DNA of 64,000 bases from Silene latifolia (Eukaryota; Streptophyta; Magnoliopsida; Caryophyllales; Caryophyllaceae): positions 19,521,748-19,585,747 of the forward strand of contig NC_133530.1 of assembly GCF_048544455.1 (NCBI RefSeq). The letters run 5' to 3'. The notes beneath the pieces are model-generated. The model had not been told where the DNA came from and searched no databases. It was given only the letters and a program-made list of their open reading frames with translations. The translations under genes and the position numbers were made by a program. This document shows, piece after piece, positions 1 to 10,935 of this stretch. Each line of letters opens with the position of its first letter. Within the stretch, counting starts at the first letter, position 1.

Positions 1-116
1 AATAATATAATCCGAACCCAAACCGACAACCCGTACAATTCTCTTGTACTCTGAATTACAATTGAAAGAATAGTGCTAAATAATACTAGTGGAGTATGAG
101 TATCTATCTGTATTTA

Positions 117-562
117 GACCACCCCCAAGCAAAGGTCACCTTAACTAGGTCACTACCCCATTTTATTCTTAATCTCACCCTATTTATCTTGACCCACTTT
201 TACACTCCCACGCAGAAAATCGCGACCTAGGTTACCAATCCAATCATTTCCCACTTTCCAACATTTCCAATCATTTCCCACATTCTCTATCCCACCAAAA
301 CATCTCTTAATATTTGTGTTGCATGTGGCATTTATGCGTGAAGTGAAGACAAACATTCATTTCATTTTTTTCCTCTTTATTTGTGTTCTCAATATTTGTG
401 CCCAACAAATACCTCATTGACATGTGGAAGGTCACAAGGCAACCCACCCAAGACATGGAGTGACCTTTTTACATAGAAGGTCTTCTTAATTTTTTCATTA
501 ATTCATGATTAAGGAGACCCACCCCCAAGTGACTTAGTTGGTGACCTTGCTTGGAGGTGGTC
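117..562. mobile_element. Tourist-like MITE (PIF/Harbinger type), 446 bp
   Basis: The ends are inverted repeats of about 38 bp. The left end reads GACCACCCCCAAGCAAAGGT and the right end is its imperfect reverse complement, finishing in GGTGGTC. A TTA trinucleotide flanks both sides (114-116 and 563-565), which is the usual 3-bp target duplication of this class. There is no coding capacity. It lies upstream of gene A, outside the block shared with the gene B promoter, so it inserted after the duplication or was lost from the other copy. Confidence 0.8.
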
Positions 563-699
563 TTAGCGATCTCTATTAGCAGATGAAAGACAAAAAAAAA
601 GCATGTGTGAAACAAGAAGCAAGAGTAAAATGACTAACGGCAAGTCACGGTAGGTCCTTAAAGCTACCTAATAATACATTAGGTCCTCATTGCTACTAT

Positions 700-1030
700 G
701 TTGAATAGTTTGGGTCCTTCCATTGTAGTTAACTCCTTAAGCTAAGGGTGATTTGTCTTTTGCAATGATCCTATTTTGTCAAATCCTCTTGGCCTCTTGC
801 CATAAATTTTGCCATGATAATCTTGAAGCTCTACATTAAGTCTCTCCTACTTTTATCTTTTTTGTTCTCTACCTAGTTTCGAAGACTGGCTTGGTTCCAC
901 CAATAATAATGGAGGGGACCTGAGCAAGACACGTAACAAGTAACTATTCTTCATCTGAATCAATAGTTATCTATTATGAAATACGTTATTTGTTTTTTTT
1001 TTTTTTCACAAAGACCAAGTTAAGAACGAT
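700..1030 (+). promoter_or_regulatory. Distal promoter block of gene A, duplicated at gene B
   Basis: This block is closely similar to 4560-4889. Shared segments include AAGGGTGATTTGTCTTTTGC, AATGGAGGGGACCTGAGCAA and CAATAGTTATCTATTATG. Further shared sequence (1030-1231 against 40304-40532) runs through the TATA box to the start codon. The similarity shows that genes A and B were duplicated together with about 0.5 kb of promoter. No individual transcription factor site is claimed. Confidence 0.75.
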
Positions 1031-1148
1031 ATTGTAACAACTTGCAAAGGCTCTTTTGAAGAAAAACAGTTAACTAATACACCTCAAAATCGAAATAGTT
1101 AACAATTGACTGAGACAGGAGAGTAGTGCGATATTTCATCATCCCGCC

Positions 1149-1155
1149 TATAAAA
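1149..1155 (+). promoter_or_regulatory. TATA box of gene A
   Basis: TATAAAA lies 77 bp upstream of the start codon, within CCCGCCTATAAAA. The same sequence is present at the same relative place in gene B (40455-40461). Position and conservation between the paralogues support a core promoter. Confidence 0.7.
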
Positions 1156-1231
1156 TTAGCCAAGTGGTACGTAGGATAAATTTATCAAAGACCATAACAA
1201 CAAACTATACGTGTATTGTGTATACCTAAAT

Positions 1232-3203
1232 ATGAGCAGAGGTGGTAGTCCGAGTCGAGATGAGTATCATGAAACCGATGGTTCAATCTACGGCTCTCAT
1301 CCATACTACAACCAACGCCAACACGGCTATGGCTCTGACGAGGATGAATTGAACCACGTAAGTTTCTATAGCAAAGCATTATGTACTTAGATTGCTTTTC
1401 CATTTTAATCTGACAAATTAATTCTCGTATTAGTGGTCATTTCAAATTTTCTCTCGTCAATGAGTGCAGGTAGGATCAAATCTTATTTTATTTTATCCAA
1501 TTCAAAATTAAAGCCGCTACTTTAAATAGCGGTTGTCTTAAGTTCAAAACAAGATATGTGAGTAATTACGATCTGTAAATTAGTATTAGAAAGAGTCCTA
1601 ATATGCCATTTCAGGCGCTTAGTATTCGATAGTCAAACCTACTAGTAAAATCTGCTAACGTTATCCGCTATCGTGAATTTGCTTCTGTCGTTTGCCAAAC
1701 AGGGCCTTAGCATGTGGTACAAGGGGTGTAAACGAGCCGAGCTCGAGCTCGAGCTCGGCTCGAATTTTTTATCTCGGGCTCGGCTCGAAGCTCGTCGAGC
1801 CTAAAAAATTGAAACTCGAACTCGGCTCAAGCTCGTTTTGTCATTATATATTTTCACTTTCTCACCTTTTAAATCTAACTAAATATAAATATTTTAAAAA
1901 AACAAATAAAATTATAAATTACTAAAAATTTTTATATTCTAACATACTTATATAAATGTCTATATAAAATATAATTTGAAATAATAATAATATTACAATA
2001 TAAAGATTATACAAAAAAATTAAAAACGAGCTTTCAAGCCGAGCCTTACTGAGCTCGGTTCGAGTTCGAGCTCGAGCTCGGTTTGACCGAGCACGAGCCG
2101 AGCTTTGACCGAGCCGAATCCAATGGCTCGACGAGCCGGCTCATATAATTGACAGCCTTAGGTACATTCAAACCATCTACGGACTACCGAGTATATTTTT
2201 GTTGAGCATGACTCAATTTCATATACATATGATGTTTAATTGTTTATGATGCAGATTTATAATGCTACAGTTGATCCTAGGGAATCTACGGCAAAGCTTC
2301 AATACTCGAACCAAGATGGCTATGACTCATGCGGTACATGTGCCGAGTCCCAAAAAGCCTATTGCCCACGCCGGGTAGGCAATGGACAATTTCGTTCAAT
2401 CGATGACAATGACTCTTGTGGTACATGTGCCGAGTCCCAGAAAGCCTATTGCCCCCGCCGGGTAGGCAAAGGACAATCTGGTTCAATAGCAGACGATGAC
2501 TCTTGTGGTACATGTGCCGAGTCCCAAAAAGCCTATTGCCCCCGCCGGTTAGGCAAAGGACAATCTGGTTCAATCGGTGACAATGACTCTTGTGGTACAT
2601 GTGCCGAGTCCCATAAAGCCTATTGCACACGCAAGGGTGGCTATGACTCTTGTGGTTCAATGGCTGATGAGCCTAATCAAGACTACAACCCAAGCGAAGA
2701 TGGCTATAACTCTGGTGGTTCAATCGACGAGTCCCATAATGCCTATGATCAGCCAGAATATGAAGATCGCGTTGAAGCAGACTACTTAAACTACGTAAGT
2801 TTGCTATGAGTCTATGACTATGATGCCAAATTTTACAAATGATGTTCCGTAGAATGATATGAAAATTAATTTCATGCAAAATTGACCGCAATTTTTTGAA
2901 CAGGATGACGAAGAAGGATATTCGCCACCCCCACGCCAACCTCGGGTTCAACCCGTAAATCCATTGATTTCTGAGAATAAGGAGCTAAAAGCTATGATTA
3001 GGAGCTTGACATCGAAAGTTGATGCATTAATAGCTCTTCAGAAAAGCTTAACTTCTGAGAATTTTGCATTAAGAGTCGCTATAAAGAGTGTGACTTCAGA
3101 GAATGATGCATTGAAATGTCTGAACAAGGAGTCGAAAGAGTCCGCCAAAGAGGAGAATACACGGACTTTGTTCGAGAGAGTCCGCCAAAGTGTAGGCTTA
3201 TAG
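1232..3203 (+). CDS. Unrecognised plant protein (gene A): Cys-rich repeats plus C-terminal coiled coil
   Basis: I do not recognise this family. Three exons are read by eye: 1232-1357, 2255-2794 and 2904-3203. All introns are phase 0 with GTAAGT donors and CAG acceptors, giving 321 aa. Exon 1 encodes a hydrophilic Ser/Tyr/Asp/Glu-rich head starting MSRGGSPSRDEYHETDG. Exon 2 carries about four tandem 29-aa repeats with core DSCGTCAESQKAYCPRR, then degenerate DSCGS and NSGGS units. Exon 3 encodes a leucine/Glu/Lys-rich helix with a recurring S-E-N-x-A-L spacing, likely a coiled coil. No signal peptide or membrane span is visible. The start is supported by a conserved ATG, upstream region and exon 1 in gene B. 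Gene B lacks the Cys repeats. Intron 1 is swollen by two transposon insertions. The exon model is inferred from splice signals and the paralogue, not from transcripts. Localisation and function are unknown. Confidence 0.7.
1612..1705 (-). mobile_element. Truncated MITE end in gene A intron 1
   Basis: The stretch ending TTTGCCAAACAGGGCC is the reverse complement of the first ~60 bp of the MITE beginning at 4890, sharing GATAACGTTAGCA and the GGCCCTGTTTGGCAAACG-type terminus. The other end is not recognisable. It sits exactly where gene A's intron diverges from gene B's short intron, so it is a lineage-specific insertion. Confidence 0.55.
1721..2160. mobile_element. hAT-like non-autonomous element with GAGCTCG-rich ends
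   Basis: The ends are strings of GAGCTCG/CGAGCC words in inverted orientation around an AT-rich core. The termini read AAGGGGTGTAAACGAGCC on the left and, reverse-complemented, TAAGGCTGTCAA on the right. GGTAC flanks both sides (1716-1720 and 2161-2165). Similar 'keyword' elements lie at 37854 and 60082. It is intronic in gene A and absent from gene B. The hAT assignment rests on the related copies that have 8-bp duplications. Confidence 0.6.
2315..2640 (+). repeat. 87-bp in-frame tandem repeat in gene A exon 2
   Basis: Units start at 2315, 2402, 2489 and 2576, exactly 87 bp (29 codons) apart; the last unit is shortened. Each encodes D-S-C-G-T-C-A-E-S followed by K-A-Y-C and basic residues. 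The units differ by scattered substitutions but no indels, so the frame has been kept. Confidence 0.9.
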
Positions 3204-3672
3204 GCCTTGAATTTGAAGGGGCTGCGTTTTAAGAGCGAAATAGATACTGAATGAAGAATGAACAAATTAAGTTTGACAAAAACGCCTCAAATAAGGAGCC
3301 GCAAATTAAGGTTTTTCTACTGGCGCACTAGTTAAGCGCAACTGAAAACAGAGCTGCTAAAGGCTAGGATAGGGGAAGCCAATAGAATAGTACATTTCCT
3401 TTTTTTTTTTTTTTTTTTTAAATTGAAATTGCAATCTTTGTAATACAATTTTATTTCTAATATACTTGTCTACAACGATTTTGTATAAACATTATCTAAA
3501 ATACGGATGTGTGTCCTAAGGACACACGATAAGAATTTTTTTTTTTCCCTCTAATTACCATATCTTCCAAAGGTTCACTCATCCAGCCTTAAACCTGAAC
3601 TCCTGATCTCACCACCCCACATTTCTAGTTTAAATTTGTCAAATTTTCTATTGTTTTGTTATTGATTTTGTA
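3204..3672. other. 3' flank of gene A, no gene seen
   Basis: This AT-rich sequence includes a segment resembling the 3' flank of gene B (AAATTGAAATTGCAATCTTT at 3420, compare 41194), likely the shared 3' UTR. A near-perfect palindrome, TGTGTCCTAAGGACACA, lies near 3510. I see nothing else. Confidence 0.5.
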
Positions 3673-3765
3673 CTCTCTTCATCTCAGTTATTAGTTTACA
3701 TTTATTTTATTTTCCTCATAAAATAAAATAAAATAAATGTAAATAAGTCACTGAAATAGAGGGAC
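3673..3765. mobile_element. Small Stowaway-like element
   Basis: About 93 bp forms almost one hairpin (TTTACATTTATTTTATTTT against AAAATAAAATAAATGTAAA). The termini, CTCTCTTCATCTC and GAAATAGAGGGA, are decayed versions of the CTCCCTCCGTCCC Stowaway end. TA flanks each side. Confidence 0.55.
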
Positions 3766-3839
3766 TATAAATTTGTTACTTCTAACAAAATACGGAGTAC
3801 GTTTTTTTTTTTTTTGACAGTTGGATAAATATATCGTTC

Positions 3840-4389
3840 CTATAATGATCGAGCTTTCCTAGCAACATCATGTGCCAGAAAATTGAAAGACCTAGGAACA
3901 TAACGAAGATTAAAACAATGAAAATATTTTCCTAATTCGATAATGTCAGTCATAACTGAATGCAGCAGATGACCTCTTGAAACGATCCCATTGATCTGCA
4001 AGATAACTTGGAGACAGTCGGAGGAGATACTAACATGAAGGGAGCTCTTATGAAGCGCCCAAAGGAGTACCTGCTTAATTCCTATGGCCTCTGCTTGTTC
4101 TGCTGATTCAGAAAGAAGGGTGCAATGCATTGTGTCTCCCGAGAATCCTTCGTTAGTAATATTATCCGTCAAATAGAAAGTCCAGTGAATTCCTGTTTTA
4201 CAATCGTCTTTCCGAGCAGCATCCTGCAAAACCAATAAACGAAATCCAATTTCCATCTAGAGCATTCTTGTAATCCTGATCCAATAGGCCAGGAATAGAA
4301 GAGGTCCTAGATTTCATCTCCTGTCGTGTAATAGTGCTAGTTAACGCCAAAGAAAGCTCGGAATCGTAAATCCTCATGATTCCCATCAT
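3840..4389 (-). pseudogene. RNase H-like domain fragment (RVT_3 type)
   Basis: Two overlapping minus-strand frames (4389-4198 and 4256-3840) together read as a plant RNase H domain of the kind at the end of L1-type LINEs and many solitary plant genes. Visible landmarks in order are an Asp in QDAARKD, a Glu in SAEQAEAIG, an Asp in SSDCLQVI, and a final Asp in FNFLAHDVARKA. These are the four expected acidic positions. There is no RT upstream. The change of frame near 4210 falls at TTTTGCAG, so either an intron acceptor or a frameshift explains it. It lies between gene A and the gene B promoter. It is more likely a relic than a working gene. Confidence 0.55.
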
Positions 4390-4559
4390 TTTACTATTAT
4401 ATGCACTGTTGGCACATAGTAAAATGTTCCCTTATTTTCACTAAATTGGGCTTAATAGGCTCCACGGCGGTCGGCGGTGGGAGTCTTCTTCAGCGTTCCA
4501 TAACCTTAATATAAAAGTCGTGTTTCTGCAAATAATTTCGTATTATACGTAATTTCGGA

Positions 4560-4889
4560 GTAACTACTAAAGGTCCTTGAATAAGGGTGATTTGTCTTTT
4601 GCAAGGGTTCTATTTAGCCATAATTAAGGAAGAAATTATAATGTGAACATTGACAAATGCTCTTCCGTCTGCCATCACAATTTCAAGCTATGCTTTCATC
4701 TTCTTTGTTCTCTAGCTAAAATCGAAGACTTACTTGGTTCTACCAATAAAAATGGAGGGGACCTGAGCAAGACACATAACAAGTAACTATTCCCCATCTC
4801 GATCAATAGTTATCTATTATGGAGTTTTTTTTTGGAGTTTTTTTTTTTTTTTTTTTTTTTTGCACAATGACCAAGCAAAGAACGACATA
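4560..4889 (+). promoter_or_regulatory. Distal promoter block of gene B, stranded 35.4 kb from the gene
   Basis: This is the duplicate of 700-1030, including GGAGGGGACCTGAGCAAGAC and ATCAATAGTTATCTATTAT. Similarity to the gene A promoter stops at GAACGACAT (4887) and resumes at about 40310 (CGAACAACTTGTAAACGCTC). The proximal and distal halves are therefore separated by the nested insertion. Confidence 0.7.
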
Positions 4890-5329
4890 GGCTCTGTTTG
4901 ACAAACGGTTGAAGCAGATTTACGATAGCAGATAACGTTAGCAAAATACGGCTGACAGATTTTTTTTAGCATGTTTGCCATGAAATTAAATTAGTAGAAT
5001 TAAGAATATGTATTTGGTAATTAGCAAATTTTATGACAAATATACCATTTTTATGTATAAAATAAATACGGAATATATTGTTTACCAAACAATGCCTATA
5101 GTAGATTCCGGCTAATATGGTATTTGAGCATGCCATAAATCAAACACATGAAATTAGTATATTGACTAGTTTGAATGCCCGTGCGTTGCAACGGGGTAAT
5201 TAGCTTATTTATAATGCAAAAAAAAAACGTTATAAGCGTTTAATGTTTACATTATATGTCTAATAATTTGTTTACATATTATTAAAATATCTCTTTCAAA
5301 AAAAAAAAAAAAGATTAATATATACGGGG

Positions 5330-6115
5330 GTTAACTCTTATTTATAATCATATAATCACCTCACCTTATACTAATCTTTCGATGTGAGACAATTCTACTA
5401 TTTATAAGTAATATATTCACAAAAATTGGATTTTTTTTCTGATGTGGGACAATTCTAATATTTATATGTAATATATATTTATCAAACCTGCATTATTTTT
5501 TAATGTGGACAAATAACATACTCAGAATTACTCCATCTTTTTTGCACTTAGTTCGACATCCAACCAGATCTCGAATACCGAATACAGACAATTGCTACTC
5601 ATTATATCTAATAGTTATATTTAAATTTAATAATATGATCAAGTACTCTCCATTAATATTTGTACGTTGTTTTTATTCAAAAAAAATTTAACATAATTGA
5701 GATACGGAAATTTTTCGTGGTACCCCTTAATTTTGTTAGATTTTCCATGTTACCCTTACTTTTAAAAATCTGCTTATGGTACCCTTGAGGTTCCATTTTT
5801 TTGCCCATGGTACCCCCTAATGTAAAGGCTGTTAAATGGATGTTATGTTTGATGGCGTGACAATAAAATAACAATTAAAAAATAATACCCCCTTTATTGT
5901 TTTATTGGTACGGATATCTCTCTTTTAAATGCAAATTTAATTAACTATATCATTATAATATTGAAAATTTCTCATGGTAACCTTGAACTTTGATAGATTA
6001 CACATGCTACCATGGACGTTTGTTTTCTATTTTTTATCATAATTAAAATATGTGCAAATGATAAGAACCTATACTCTAATGATAGAATATTTTTTTAACA
6101 CAATTCTAATTGTAT
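5330..6115. other. Left part of the H1 interior, no gene
   Basis: This holds repeats also found at 34.8-36.8 kb (CTTTCGATGTGGGACAATTC type, and TCTAATGATAGCATTTTT type). Between 5700 and 6010 there are two segments with GAAATTTTTCGTGGTACCCC or GAAAATTTCTCATGGTAACC, probably ends of another small decayed element. Short ORFs here have no recognisable domain. Confidence 0.5.
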
Positions 6116-7001
6116 TATTTAAAGGGTTAATTGATGAAAATAATCCAAACTATAACCTCCCTTCTCATATTAACCCAAACTACTATTTAACTCACAATAA
6201 TCTGACTTATGGGCTTATTTTTCTTTTATTGAACTTCTCCAATTTTTAACAGGTGACAAGGGGTAATGTAAAGGGTAACATAGCTGTGGGTCCCATATTC
6301 ACCTTCTTACCTTTCATTCTCCCCTGACTTCTTACTTTTTCCTCTTCACCCGCCATTAATTTCCCTGCGTCCTTACTCTTTACTTCTCCATCTCCTTCTT
6401 CTCCCTATTTCAATTCTCCATTAATTTCTACCGCTTTACTAAGAATAATAATCTTCTACAGTTTTAAAAAAAAAAGAAACTTGTTCCAACTCCCCCAACT
6501 ATGAAGAGTGAGTTCTTGAGCTTCTGCTTACAATCAATATATTGACCAAAAAAATTGCAAATCAATCCATCTTAATCAGTAATCACGATACTAAATCAAG
6601 GTCACGACCCTAAAACGCGACTGAAAATGTTTAAAGATGGAGAAAGAGATAGTGGCAATTTTGGGTGAAATAATTGGCATCGAATCGTTGGTTAGTCGAT
6701 ATAATTTGAGGTTGGTATTTACAGAGGTCTGATCCGATTTTATGGGCTTTGATGTCGAAAAATTGGGGGTTTGAGGCTGGCAATCGAATTTGTAGTATGT
6801 CAGTTATGAGGCAACGTGTTGATTTTCGTTGACAAGGACGGTACGACGGGGGAGTGGGAGGTCGAGTTGAAGGAGAGCCAGAGGACGAGGAAGGTTCAGG
6901 GGGAAAAAACTAAGAAGTGGAGATTGAAGTTCGGTGAGGTCATGTGTCGGTGGTGGTAACGTAGAAGGTGAGTTGTGGTGGTGAATGGTGCCTATGGTGG
7001 T

Positions 7002-7613
7002 TGTTCCGGGTGTAATTCCAGAGCAAGTATTGTTACCACCCGTGGCTTGTAGAATAATGTCTTGAGTTGAACCCTTCTTGTCTTTACCGTTCCTCTCGGC
7101 CTCTCCTGCAACAATGAACGAACTGAGGGCTTGGCTTTGTGCCAAGCGTACCCACTCGGACGCTCAAGTCAGTAAACTTAAGGGATAAGTTGTTACTTGG
7201 CTGAATGTATAATGTAGAGAGATAAGGAAGATAATACCAGATGAATAGTGTTTCTTAGGTTAAGTTGTGGATCCTTTCCTCAATGAAGGTTGAGGAGTAT
7301 TTATAGACTTTCACCTTTTGTCACGTAGTGGCCAAGTGGCCAAGTGGCTAGCAGGTGGAAAGACTGATCTACCCCTTGGCCGAGGGACCTATGGCAGGCC
7401 GGCGGGCCGTGTTGACTCACCGCCGAGGGGTCTTGGATATGAGTACGCGGGTATGTGTCCCGGCTGGCAGGTTGCCATGCCGAGGCCCAGGTTGTGGACG
7501 ATGAGCCGATGGGGTCGATCGGCTAGGTCGCCTAAGTCGTTGACTTCTTTGTGGATATCTTTGACCTTGCTTAATATGTTGACTTGGTCGCGGTGCGAGA
7601 ATATGCCCCATCA
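7002..7613 (-). repeat. 3' LTR of R1
   Basis: 612 bp, from TGTTCCGGGTGTAATTCCAG to GAATATGCCCCATCA on the plus strand. A minus-strand TATAAATA lies at 7305-7298. It matches 33967-34568 almost fully; differences concentrate after about 7450, many at CAG/CTG positions. Confidence 0.9.
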
Positions 7614-7630
7614 ATTTGCCCCCAGCCGTA
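7614..7630 (-). promoter_or_regulatory. Polypurine tract of R1
   Basis: On the minus strand GGCTGGGGGCAAAT lies immediately before the 3' LTR, as expected for plus-strand DNA priming. It fixes the orientation of R1. Confidence 0.7.
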
Positions 7631-8120
7631 GTCTATGCCGTGGTATGGGCTCCGATGTACGTTTGAGCGTATATTCTGCATAAGTAATTTGTAAAAAATT
7701 TCAGATCGGCTTCTTCTGCGGCGGCTTCTTTTACCTCGGCCTGGTCTTTCTTAGGTCGTACCATATCCCCCCTCCACATGGATGTGTAAAGGGCATCCGA
7801 TGTGGAAAAGAAAGTGACGCTTGCCGAGACCAGGGTTGAGAGTGCCGGTTGTTTTTGATTGCCCCCGGCCAGCGCTACTTAGCTTGGTTAATCATGTGGC
7901 CGGCGGAGAACAGATGCTTGAGAATTTGTTGAGGAAGGTGAATAGGCGGAGAGATATGAATGGGCGTGTTGAAGACGCTTGGTCACTGTTGCATTGATTG
8001 ACGTTCAACTGTTGCAACGATTGACATCCCGTGGTTGCATGTCTGACACGTGTTTGTTCGCTGATTGGATGACGCTTCATGGGCTGTTCTCTGATTGGTC
8101 CTTCTTCATGGGCTTTTCCC

Positions 8121-8128
8121 TATAAATA
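8121..8128 (+). promoter_or_regulatory. TATA box of the R1 antisense gene
   Basis: TATAAATA stands 186 bp upstream of the ATG at 8307 and points opposite to R1's gag. A C/T-rich leader follows and a possible small 5' UTR intron starts at AAGGTAAACA (about 8250). Confidence 0.65.
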
Positions 8129-8306
8129 GGGCAGTTATTCCGTGAAATTGGCCACCAATTTCATTCTCCAAAATTTTCTTCTTTCTAAACTTTCAAGGGC
8201 TTCTTTGTCTTCTAATTTTCAGAGTTGTTACTACGGCGAGTGTTTTTCTTCAAGGTAAACAAACAAACTTCCCAATTTCTTAACTTTGTAAGTTTTTATT
8301 GTAAAC

Positions 8307-10935
8307 ATGTCTTCTACTGATGCCGGGCCTAGTAAACCGGCGCCGGGGGGTTCCCCGTCGCGTCTTGATGAGGAGGAGAAGTTGGACGCCCTCCTGATAA
8401 GGCCTGGGGGCCCTAGGTCTCCTTCTCCTGAAGTCGATCCTCGAATTTTGGAGGAATGGGAGGATGACGATAATGACGCAGACGATTTTGGTGATGATGC
8501 TGAAAAGGCTCGTCCCAAAGAGGGGAGGCAGTACGTTATGGATCACGGTGACGTCTGTAAGGTACGCGTTGACCGAGCTTGGACCCATAAGTTGGCCAGT
8601 TGTTCCGGTGAGAAATTTTTCGAGGGCCACTTCTTCTTTGGCAGGGGATACAAGATTGTCATCCCTGAGGAAGGTCAGGCCGTCTGTTGCCCTCCACCGG
8701 GCCATACCGGTGTATATATGCGACACTTGGAGTACGGGCTCCGGTTTCCGTTGAACGAGTACGTCATGGCTATCATCAAAGCTATGAACGTCGTTGTGGC
8801 CCAACTGCATCCGTTGGCCATGAGGACGATAGTCGGCTTTGTGTGGCTTTGTCTCTTCAAGGGGGAGGCCCCGACGGTGAATTTATTCCGCCGGCTTCAT
8901 TATCTCCAGCCGTCAATCTCTGGCCGCGTCGGTTGGTACAGTGTGCACATGGAGAAGGGTTATGTCTCTGTTGACAAACTTACTTCTTGCAAAGACTGGA
9001 GGGATCGGTGGGTGTATGTTAAGGTGCCGGATGACTATCCGCTGCCCCTTTCTTTTCAGCACCGGGTGAATTTGCGGTGTGAGACTAAGGCGGAACATGA
9101 CAGATGGGTCACCCGGAAAAAGCTCAAGATGGATGCCAGCAAGGTCCTTCTTAAAGAGGATGAGAAGCTGGCGATGAGGCTTTTTGAGGCGGACAAGAGT
9201 GGGGTGCCGAAAAGATGGATTCCCCCAACGCAGATTATTCTACAGGATGAGCCGCTCTGCCACGTCGGCCTCATACCGGCCCTAGCACAGGGTGAGTGGG
9301 GTCGGTGTGAGGCCTATCACCGCTTTCAATGTTCCTGTTTTTCGAACTTCGATTTATTTCTTCTACCTAATTCTTGCTTTGTTTCCTTCGCAGACCACTT
9401 TGGACCGGACTTGTCTGAGGATATCCTCCGGAGGACGGGCCGCACAAAGACAAAACCGTTGCTAACTTGCATTCCAAGGCTCTGATTCATGACCGCGGGG
9501 ACGTCGCCGAATGATCTCATGGATCAGCGGTGAAAAGCTTGAATGTGGTGGAGGCCAGGCGAAGGTTGTTAGTAACATGCCGCGCCGACGCTGGAAAAAC
9601 AAAGCCTTCGGCGATGATGGCGTCGACATCGGCTCCGCCTTCCACCCCCTGTTCGAAGGAGACGGTGGAAGTCGTTTATATCTCCAATGGGGATGACTCC
9701 GGTGAGGAGGAGGGGTCTCCCCTTGTCCGTAAAAAGAAAGCGACAGCCTTTACCGCCGCCGTTGCTTCTTCGGCCGACGAAAATGCGCCCTTCGGCCAAG
9801 AAGGCCAAGCACGGTATTGATCTATCCGGTGGCTCGATTTAGCGGCTCATCGGGCGCTGCGATGACAGCCCTTGCATGCCTATGTATGTTGATACCGATG
9901 CCCCCTTTTTTTTTTTTTTTAAAATTTTGTAGATCGCCCATTGTCGGCCGCCGCTCTTGTTGAGCAAACAAACGGAGGAGAACCCGCGCAGTGGTGATCA
10001 TAACGTCGCCATCGACTCTTCATCCAGAAGGTTTCCCTTTCCCGTCCCGCAGTTGGTGATCGAAACGTCGCCACCGGCTCTTCATCCGAAGGCTTCCCCT
10101 CCCGCCTTTTAGCGGAAAGCGAGGTTGATCAAGAGATCGGCGAGGTGGAACGAGCGACCGGTGCTCGTATCATGGAGCGGGAGAAGGCCGTGGCTCAATC
10201 CGCTTTTGAGCTTAATGCCACTAAGAAGGTGGCCGCGAAGGCGAAGCTGGATCTTCTCAATGAGCAGAGGCTTAGGGGGAGGCCGAGAAGCGCTCTTGGC
10301 CGAGAGAAAGCTCGGGGAGGACGCTGAAAAGGAGGTCCTTCTTTGAGAGAGCCAAGGCCGAGTCTGCTGCGGCCGGAATTGAAAAAGCTTCTTTGGCGAA
10401 GTGTGACCTTGTTCGAGGCACGCCGACCTTTATCTCCAGCAGAGGAATGAATTCGGGAACGGTTTGAGATCCGGGGAAGGTGATTCGGAGCAAGGAGGCC
10501 ATCATCAGGCAAAAGGAGGACGACATTGAGATGCTCCAAACCGACATGCTCCCTAACATGTGCGCCGAATTCCGGGATCTGGCCGAAGACGCTGCCAGGG
10601 AAGTGATTGGGGAACTCTTCCCTCTTGAAGGTTCCTTCCCGTGGGGCAGATTTAACGAGCTGTTTGACGACAAGCTCGAAGCTAAGGAGAATGCTGTGGA
10701 GGAGAGAGCCAAGGAGGCGGTGAGGGTGAAGATAGAGAAAGAGGCGGCCGAGGAGGCAGCAGCCCTTGCTGAGAAGGCAAAGACGGCCAATGAGGAGGCC
10801 AAGAGAATGAGGGAAGCTGAGGCTGCCGAGGCAAAGGCTGAGGCCGCTGAAGCTGAGGCTGCCAGGAAAGTCGCTGGGTTGCCCATCGAAGGAGACGCTG
10901 CTACCGCTGCTGATGGCGAGCAGCAACAGACATAG
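8307..10935 (+). pseudogene. R1 antisense gene: putative gypsy-type transposon domain plus coiled coil
   Basis: This gene runs opposite to R1 gag, between the repeats and the 3' LTR, where Tat elements are known to carry extra ORFs. Exon 1 (8307-9290) encodes an acidic N-terminus and then a domain like Pfam 'putative gypsy type transposon' (PF04195), with landmarks FFFGRGYKIVIP, LRFPLNEYVMAIIKAMNVVV and RWIPPTQ. A clear intron runs from CAGGGTGAGTGG (about 9291) to CTTCGCAG (9393). Later exons are Glu/Asp- and Ser-rich. A poly-T tract at 9905-9922 precedes an acceptor near 9932. The last part (10480-10935) is an Ala/Glu/Lys coiled coil ending in GEQQQT. Frames break near 9470, 9840 and 10330-10460. 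Biochemical role is unknown. Confidence 0.65.

Noticed and set aside
2286-2660. 124-aa minus-strand ORF opposite gene A exon 2
   Set aside because: It is the mirror of the 87-bp coding repeats; the plus frame has splice sites and a paralogue, the minus frame has neither.
5677-5874. 65-aa minus-strand ORF with GGTACC-type repeats
   Set aside because: It reads through ends of a small decayed element; no domain and no splice or promoter context.
7318-7683. ORFs inside the R1 LTRs (also 34283-34519)
   Set aside because: They lie within LTR sequence, differ between the two copies because of indels, and show no domain.
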